A stretch of DNA of 64,000 bases from Flavobacterium flavigenum (GTDB lineage Bacteria > Bacteroidota > Bacteroidia > Flavobacteriales > Flavobacteriaceae). The notes beneath the pieces were generated by a model. It was given only the letters and a program-made list of their open reading frames with translations, made no database searches and was not told the DNA's origin. The stretch is from assembly GCF_027111255.2 (NCBI RefSeq), contig NZ_CP114285.2, positions 4,960,001 through 5,024,000 on the forward strand. Direction: 5' to 3'. Position 1 is the first letter of the stretch; every line of letters begins with the position of its first letter. Below are positions 60,101 through 64,000 of this stretch, piece by piece. A program made the translations under genes and the position numbers.

Positions 60101-60199
60101 ATGGGAACGGTAATATTTTTCGGGACTTTAATATCTATGGTATTTATCCTTACCATGCTCCCGCTGCTGTATTGGATGACTTATAAAAATAAGATTTGA
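57122..60199 (+). CDS. RND multidrug efflux permease (AcrB-like)
   Basis: A 1025-residue inner-membrane pump with 12 predicted helices and two periplasmic loops. It opens NGIIAAAIKYNKIVLLLIIT, with the first helix at about 15-33, followed by the KMPKQEFPVF segment of RND pumps. Helix 4 carries the proton-relay Asp in VLGMIVDNSIVIVDSYLEK (Asp near residue 407). The conserved GxxxxxxR and large-loop repeats are present, and the end is LPLLYWMTYKNK. It lacks the DFG motif of metal pumps and resembles the acridine/solvent-type branch. It uses the proton gradient and forms a tripartite pump with the proteins encoded on both sides. The gene is the central one of a complete adaptor-permease-channel operon. 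Confidence 0.94.
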   Translation: MDKNNGIIAAAIKYNKIVLLLIITLVVFGMFALYKMPKQEFPVFTIRQGVVVGVYPGAASAEVEQQLAKPLENFLFTYKEVKKSKTYSQSRDGMVYIFVELNDEVANKDEVWSKIKHGLSNFKMQLPSGVLAVIANDDFGDTSALLIALESDTKTYRQLKEYLEALENKLRAVESVSNLRRYGVQNEQLSIYVDKEKVASYSINLYSLYQTLLTKGMIGPSGVIDNDQMVVPIHIARPFSSERDLEEQIIYSDPQGNHIRLKDVAEVVREYPKASSYTVSNGKKSLVLSTEMRPGYNIVQYGKDVDNVLKDFEKTLPSDVKIYRIADQPQVVDASISSFLEELVIAIIAVILVTVVFLPIRVAGVAASTIPITIFISLGIMFAVGIELNTVTLAALIVVLGMIVDNSIVIVDSYLEKLDEGIDRKKAAIESAREYFKAIFSATLAIGITFFPFLITFTGMMYDFLSAFPWTILITLSISLAIAVLFVPFLQYFFIKKGIHSAPAGKKRHKSFMDYVQSFYDAVLKKVFLFPKITFVIGLVFVAAGLAMFVNLPLKILPTADRNQFAVEIFLPQASALAQTETVAKDLAKVLSKDKRIRSITTFMGTGSPRFHTTYAPKIGGPNFAQFIVNTVSSKATIELLDEYSEKYARAYPNAYIKFKQLDYQAGVDADIEVRLSGDSISDLKAVAAKLQAEIKKLKAPQRIYTNYEEILPDISISLDPVESNRLGINEGLLGIGLTSRFGGLPITTVWEGDYKVPVVLKSKWQGKDPEGSDVENEYVSGLFTPAVPLRQVARVTNGWNEGQIVRRNGVRTLSVYIDLKRGNKANRTQSEVEDIVEKMSKEIDSSNIAVSYGGIKEDTNDQLPKIAAGLLISITIIFFILVFHFRKVSLASLVFASTSFSFFGAAFGLWLMDMEFSMTAVLGLVSLIGIIVRNGIIMYDYIEELRSHAKMTVLEACMEAGKRRMRPILLTSLAASMGVIPMIISKSPLWGPMGTVIFFGTLISMVFILTMLPLLYWMTYKNKI

Positions 60200-60229
60200 G
60201 CGTAAGTGCTTAAAAATAAACAGGAAAAA

Positions 60230-61576
60230 ATGAAAAACTTACAAATACTAGCACTGATCCTCACGACAATCTGTTCTGGATATGGTCAGACACAGCTTAC
60301 AGTGGAGCAGATCAAAAGCATGGCTGTAAAAAACAATAGTAAGGTAAAGAACAGTATCCTTGAGCTTGAAGCCGCAAAGCAATCCAAGCAGGAGATGTTT
60401 ACCAATTATTTTCCAAAAGTTACTGCTTCGGCTATTGGAATGAAAGCTTTGGATCCTCTTTTGGAAATCAAAATGAAAGGCGGGAACCTGCCTGTATACG
60501 ATGGCAGCGCAGCCAATTTAGCCGGCGCATCCCAATTTGCTTACATGCCCGATGTTAATATGGGACTCTTTAATCAGGCTGGATTAGGTTATATAAATGT
60601 TCTGCAGCCCCTTTACGCGGGAGGAAAGATTAAAACAGCCAACAATCTTACAAGTCTTAATGTTGAGGTAAAGGAGCAACAGCAGCATTTAACAGCAGAT
60701 GAAATCGTTCTTAAAGCCGAGCAGCAGTACTGGCAGGTTGTAATTGTGAAGGAAAAGCAAAAAACACTCGAAGGGTATATTCAGTTTTTGGATACACTTT
60801 ACAGACAGGTCAATACCGCTTTTAAAAGCGGTATGATAATTAAGAATGATCTTCTTAAAGTAACAATCAAGCAGCAGGAACTTCAGGTAAATAAAATACA
60901 GCTTGCCAATGAAAGGAAACTTGCTCTGATGCGTCTTTGCCAGACCATAGGAGCAGAGTACAATCCTGAAATTATTCTGAGCAGCAGTCTGGCCGATTTA
61001 TCTGAACCTGGAAATTATTTTGTTGCGCATAACACAGTACTGGCACACCGTGCGGAATACCAGCTTTTTGAGAAAGCTGTAGAGGCTTCAAAACTGGAAA
61101 CGAAGCTAAAAAGAGCGGATTATATGCCCAGTCTGGGAGTCGGGGTTACAGCTTATTATCTGGATCAGTTTGAAAGCAATGTAAGCGGAGCTGGCAACGG
61201 GATGGCTTATGCTTCGCTAACTGTTCCTATTTCTGACTGGTGGGGTGCAAAGCATAAATTAAATGAGCTTAAATTACGCGAATCCATTACTAAAAACTCA
61301 TTGGAAGACAGTAAAGGATTATTGCTGCTGCAAATGGAAAAGTCATGGACAGACGTAGTGGAATTAAATGAGAAAATACATTTGATTCAGGCAGCGCTTC
61401 TTCAGACTGAGGAAAATTTAGCTGTAAGCCAGAAAAGCTATAACAATGGCATGATTCAGCTCTCGGATCTGCTGGAAGCGCAGGTGTTAAAGATAGAAAC
61501 AAACGATAAGCTAATTGAAGCTAAAAGCCAGTATAAAATTGCATTGACAAAATATCTGCAGGTAACAGCTCGATAG
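60230..61576 (+). CDS. TolC-like outer-membrane efflux channel
   Basis: A 448-residue outer-membrane factor; the ATG at 60230 is used because it gives MKNLQILALILTTICSGYGQ, a clean signal peptide. OEP repeats are visible: QLTVEQIKSMAVKNNSKVKN (about 20-40), the long helices with VVIVKEKQKTLEGYIQFLD and the second repeat KAVEASKLETKLKRADYMPS (about 285-304), and GAGNGMAYASLTVPISDWWG. The pattern of two repeats of strand-helix-strand and a terminal helix fits TolC. It forms a trimeric channel in the outer membrane and periplasm for the RND pump encoded upstream, at a 30-base gap. A small gene follows almost at once. Confidence 0.92.
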   Translation: MKNLQILALILTTICSGYGQTQLTVEQIKSMAVKNNSKVKNSILELEAAKQSKQEMFTNYFPKVTASAIGMKALDPLLEIKMKGGNLPVYDGSAANLAGASQFAYMPDVNMGLFNQAGLGYINVLQPLYAGGKIKTANNLTSLNVEVKEQQQHLTADEIVLKAEQQYWQVVIVKEKQKTLEGYIQFLDTLYRQVNTAFKSGMIIKNDLLKVTIKQQELQVNKIQLANERKLALMRLCQTIGAEYNPEIILSSSLADLSEPGNYFVAHNTVLAHRAEYQLFEKAVEASKLETKLKRADYMPSLGVGVTAYYLDQFESNVSGAGNGMAYASLTVPISDWWGAKHKLNELKLRESITKNSLEDSKGLLLLQMEKSWTDVVELNEKIHLIQAALLQTEENLAVSQKSYNNGMIQLSDLLEAQVLKIETNDKLIEAKSQYKIALTKYLQVTAR

Positions 61577-61580
61577 AACC

Positions 61581-61835
61581 ATGAAAAGAACTCACTACAC
61601 CTGTTTTTTCAAAGTTAACTTTAAAGACAGATATGATGAATTCTGGCTCAGGGAAGATCTTGAAGCAATAAGTTCGAGCCTGAAATATGAATTTATCGAG
61701 GATTTGGAAATAATAAGAATTTCGAATTGTATGCTTTATAGCTGTGAAATAAATACCATACTCGATTATTATAATTTGGAGTATGTTGTTTATTACGATT
61801 TGGAAGATCAAAAGGCAGAGCACTCTCTGCAATGA
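61581..61835 (+). CDS. Small protein of unknown function after the efflux operon
   Basis: An 84-residue, acidic, cytoplasmic-looking protein: MKRTHYTCFFKVNFKDRYDE, then LKYEFIEDLEIIRISNCMLY and INTILDYYNLEYVVYYDLED. It is rich in Tyr, Asp and Glu, with Cys at 8, 50 and 54, and has no membrane segment. I do not recognise it. Its ATG comes four bases after the TolC stop, so it is probably translated as the fourth gene of the operon. The opposite-strand frame across 61521-61871 is less likely, as this one starts at an ideal place. A real, small accessory gene is plausible but not proven. Confidence 0.5.
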   Translation: MKRTHYTCFFKVNFKDRYDEFWLREDLEAISSSLKYEFIEDLEIIRISNCMLYSCEINTILDYYNLEYVVYYDLEDQKAEHSLQ

Positions 61836-61958
61836 GAATAATTGAGGTTCTGCATCATAACTCTTAAGCAATAGCTCATATTAAAGACAGCATCTTTTGC
61901 CGTTATGCAAAAGATGCTGATATAAGAGAGAACTGGTACTGGTTTTAGAAGATCAAAT

Positions 61959-63041
61959 ATGAAAAAAAAAAATGTTTCGGAAGAGAGAAGAAAGAGTAAT
62001 AAAAGGGATTTTGAATTAAAAGAGCTTTTGCTTATAGCGGTTTTATGGATCGCGGCGGCGCTGCTTTTTGTATTTATAAAAATTAATGATATTCCGCATC
62101 GTTTTATTTATCAGAGTTATAGTCTGCAGTCCTGGGTAAGCAGCGGACGTATTTATCTGACCGTCTTTTTTTTATCGGGATTAATTAGTATTCCGATGGG
62201 GCTGACGCATCTGTATGTTTATCCCAGAATGAGAAAAAGCAAATTTGAACATACTCTTGCGCTGCGGCTTATCAGCGTAATGCTGGTTATACTGTTTTTA
62301 TCGATAGTGTTCTACTTATTTTTCTATGAAGGTAATCTGAATTCTTTTAATTTTAGTTTATTGCTGACCATTGCTGTTTATGCAATAGTAGTTGAAAGTT
62401 TTATCACAGCGGCAGTTCTGCTTAAACGCAGTGTAGGAAAAAATTACTTTACGGACTTTTTTAAAGGGACCTATATGACACCTAGGGAGGAAGAGCGGGT
62501 ATTTTTATTTTTAGACATGACAGATTCAACCCCTTTGGTGCAGCAGTTAGGTCCATGCCTTTTCAGCAGGCTCATGCAGGATTGCTTTGCAGATCTTTCC
62601 GATGTCGTTTTGCAGTTCGATGGGTCAATCTATCAGTTTATTGGTGATGAGGCTGTTATTACCTGGAAAGTAAAAAAAGGTTTTGCGCCATCTGATTGTA
62701 TCGGCTTGTATCTTAGCTATAAGCAATTGCTGGAGAAACGTAGTGAACACTATATGTTACTCTATAATGTAAAGCCAAAATTCAGGGCGTCAATTAACAG
62801 CGGAATGGTGTCTATTGCCTTGGTAGGAGATGTAAAGAGGGAGGCTGCGTATTTTGGTGACACCTTGAATATTTGTTCCCGGCTTCAGAAAATAGGTAAG
62901 GAAAGGAACGCTGAAATGGTTATTTCAGAAAGTTTTTTTTCCAAAGTAAAACATTATGAAAATTATGATTTTCATGCTGTGGATGGTTTGCTGCTAAAGG
63001 GAATTCCAAATATCAGCCGGGCTTATATTCTGAAGAAGTAA
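61959..63041 (+). CDS. Membrane-bound class III adenylate/guanylate cyclase
   Basis: A 360-residue protein with four membrane helices (about residues 22-41, 66-88, 104-122 and 132-154) and a C-terminal class III cyclase domain from about 178. Metal-binding aspartates are Asp186 in FLFLDMTDST and Asp230 in YQFIGDEAVITW; substrate/transition-state residues are Asn304 and Arg308 in DTLNICSRLQ, preceded by YFGD with Asp301. The HTH-free membrane part resembles the CHASE-like four-helix unit of Bacteroidota cyclases. The motif set is complete, so it should make cAMP (Asp301 and Lys at K-P-K-F favour ATP), working as a homodimer. Its regulator and target are not nearby. A small leader of 123 bases separates it from the upstream gene. 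Confidence 0.88.
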   Translation: MKKKNVSEERRKSNKRDFELKELLLIAVLWIAAALLFVFIKINDIPHRFIYQSYSLQSWVSSGRIYLTVFFLSGLISIPMGLTHLYVYPRMRKSKFEHTLALRLISVMLVILFLSIVFYLFFYEGNLNSFNFSLLLTIAVYAIVVESFITAAVLLKRSVGKNYFTDFFKGTYMTPREEERVFLFLDMTDSTPLVQQLGPCLFSRLMQDCFADLSDVVLQFDGSIYQFIGDEAVITWKVKKGFAPSDCIGLYLSYKQLLEKRSEHYMLLYNVKPKFRASINSGMVSIALVGDVKREAAYFGDTLNICSRLQKIGKERNAEMVISESFFSKVKHYENYDFHAVDGLLLKGIPNISRAYILKK

Positions 63042-63080
63042 AACTATATCTTCTCAAAAAAAAATATATTTTACAAAATT

Positions 63081-63113
63081 AAATTGCGCGCAATTTTAAT
63101 CTTTGTATATTTG
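63081..63113 (+). promoter_or_regulatory. Promoter and OhrR-like operator of the nitroreductase gene
   Basis: AAATTGCG-CGCAATTT at 63081-63096 is a perfect 16-bp palindrome. It overlaps the -33 TTG (63084-63086), and TATATTTG at 63106-63113 is the -7 box with a 19-base spacer. A MarR-family dimer bound here would block the promoter. Confidence 0.75.
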
Positions 63114-63163
63114 CATTATCAAAAAATTAATATTTGAATTTTTAATTTATAAAATAAGAAATA

Positions 63164-63796
63164 ATGCCGTTACTAGAAGATTTAAACTGGAGACATGCCG
63201 TAAAAGCGTATGATCCCGCAAAGAAAGTATCAGAAGAAGATTTAAGTAAAATTTTAGAAGCTGCCAGACTGGCTCCGACTTCCTCTGGTCTGCAGCCTTT
63301 CCGTGTAATTGTGGTAGAAAATCAGCAGTTGAAAGAGAATATGGTTAAAGGTGCCTTAAATCCAGAAGTTATGAGGGATTGTTCCCATGTGCTTGTTTTT
63401 GCTGCATGGGATAGTTACTCTGATGAGAAAATCGACAAGGTTTATGATCATCACACTGATGTTAGAGAATTGCCAAGAGGCCGTTTCAGCAGTTATACTG
63501 ATCAGATCAAGCAAATTTACGGAGCTCAAACTCCTGAACAGCATTTTGCGCACACGGCAAGACAAACCTATATTGCACTGGGTCTTGCACTGGCCCAGGC
63601 AGCTGAACTCAAGGTCGATTCTACTCCGGCTGAAGGTTTCAGTAATAAAGTGGTAGATGAGATTTTGAATCTAGGGGAATTAGGTTTAAAAAGCGTTACG
63701 CTTTTATATCTGGGTTACAGAGACACCGAAAACGACTGGCTCTCTCATATGAAGAAAGTTAGAATTCCTATGGAGGAATTTATTATCAGAAAATAG
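63164..63796 (+). CDS. NAD(P)H-dependent nitroreductase (flavoprotein)
   Basis: A 210-residue nitroreductase-family protein. It opens LEDLNWRHAVKAYDPAKKVS, with the R-x-x-x-K-x-Y-D-P FMN-binding start, then RLAPTSSGLQPFRVIVVEN, the S-S-x-x-Q-P-x segment that holds FMN, and ends HMKKVRIPMEEFIIRK. A family-typical helix with ALAQAAELKVDSTPAEGF (about 145-163) is present. It should be a dimer in the cytoplasm that reduces nitro compounds or quinones by two electrons. A strong promoter with a MarR-type palindrome precedes it, and a MarR/OhrR gene follows in the same direction at 30 bases, so it is probably an oxidant- or peroxide-inducible gene. Confidence 0.92.
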   Translation: MPLLEDLNWRHAVKAYDPAKKVSEEDLSKILEAARLAPTSSGLQPFRVIVVENQQLKENMVKGALNPEVMRDCSHVLVFAAWDSYSDEKIDKVYDHHTDVRELPRGRFSSYTDQIKQIYGAQTPEQHFAHTARQTYIALGLALAQAAELKVDSTPAEGFSNKVVDEILNLGELGLKSVTLLYLGYRDTENDWLSHMKKVRIPMEEFIIRK

Positions 63797-63825
63797 TTTT
63801 TTACTTTACTTTTTGCCATTAGATT

Positions 63826-64000
63826 ATGCAAGATAACCACCCGCCCCAATTGGAAAACCAGCTTTGTTTTCCGCTTTACGTTATTTCAAAAGAAATTATA
63901 GGTTTGTACCGGCCGTTTCTTGAAAAGCTCGATATTACCTACCCGCAGTATCTTGTAATGATGGTGCTTTGGGAGAAGGATGGATTGACTGTAAATCAGG
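63826..64000 (+). CDS. OhrR-type MarR regulator, N-terminal part
   Basis: The gene runs off the right edge; 58 codons are present. It reads MQDNHPPQLENQLCFPLYVI, then YRPFLEKLDITYPQYLVMMV and LWEKDGLTVNQ. The Cys14 in L-E-N-Q-L-C-F, followed by L-Y-x-x-S-K and T-Y-P-Q-Y-L-V-M, is the hallmark of OhrR, whose reactive cysteine near the N terminus is oxidised by organic peroxides, releasing DNA. It probably represses itself and the nitroreductase gene via the palindrome at 63081. The C-terminal HTH is outside the window. Confidence 0.88.
   Translation, partial: MQDNHPPQLENQLCFPLYVISKEIIGLYRPFLEKLDITYPQYLVMMVLWEKDGLTVNQ

Noticed and set aside
61521..61871. Minus-strand frame of 116 codons opposite the small gene after the channel gene
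   Set aside because: It starts and ends in unrelated sequence and overlaps the end of the TolC-like gene; the plus-strand frame has the better start position.
1..64000. CRISPR arrays, tRNA or rRNA genes
   Set aside because: No regularly spaced repeats of 24-40 bases and no cloverleaf or rRNA segments were recognised on either strand.

Overview
The window is about 64 kb of low-GC DNA from a Bacteroidota chromosome, most likely a Flavobacterium-type member of the Flavobacteriaceae. The support is: promoters of the TTG-N18-20-TAnnTTTG type with no G-rich Shine-Dalgarno sequences; a secreted pectate-lyase-like enzyme with a C-terminal type IX secretion (Por) tail; an ECF sigma/FecR/SusC/SusD locus; and CusA-CusC style fused efflux proteins. 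I see no rRNA, tRNA or CRISPR array.

Layout. 1-6.2 kb: housekeeping and accessory genes (sulfurtransferase start, DUF1398 protein, secreted alpha/beta hydrolase, 1002-residue secreted pectate lyase, hot-dog thioesterase, a secreted orphan). 6.7-8.6 kb: dnaK behind an upstream region packed with TGNCA motifs. 8.7-11.8 kb: a small, higher-GC integrase island (zinc-finger/HTH protein, tyrosine recombinase and membrane protein coupled by ATGA overlaps, then an excisionase-like HTH protein), followed by gene fossils. 12.2-16 kb: cold-shock protein, PAS histidine kinase, an aldo/keto reductase cut off by an IS6-type fragment, and a small membrane protein. 16.2-22.2 kb: heavy-metal RND efflux operon in which the inner-membrane pump and outer-membrane channel are one polypeptide. 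22.3-26 kb: decayed DNA on both sides of an intact, overlapping ATPase/nuclease-like gene pair that looks like a defence or toxin module. 26-28.9 kb: a TetR regulator with a 22-bp palindromic operator, a broken SDR target, an AraC regulator, and an inverted fossil copy of the tetR start with its operators. 29.4-43.8 kb: ECF sigma factor, FecR, SusC, SusD, a TlpA-like thioredoxin, an S9 peptidase and an M16 peptidase in one direction, read as a peptide or protein utilisation locus because it has no glycoside hydrolase. 44.2-49.2 kb: an HxlR regulator divergent from a five-gene oxidoreductase/hydrolase operon. 49.5-52.5 kb: a TetR gene divergent from an SDR, quinone oxidoreductase and DUF4345 set. 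52.9-54.8 kb: TPR histidine kinase. 55-61.8 kb: an AraC gene divergent from a complete RND efflux triad. 62-64 kb: a membrane-anchored class III cyclase, a nitroreductase and the start of an OhrR-type MarR regulator.

The main themes are export, redox/xenobiotic stress and local control: several operons sit opposite or beside a one-component regulator, and visible palindromes overlap their promoters. The window also carries many fossils (SDR, DUF2867 protein, histidine kinase, tetR, transposase), so it has been rearranged repeatedly. The best candidate for an undescribed system is the ATPase plus PD-(D/E)XK-like pair at 23.2-25.0 kb.
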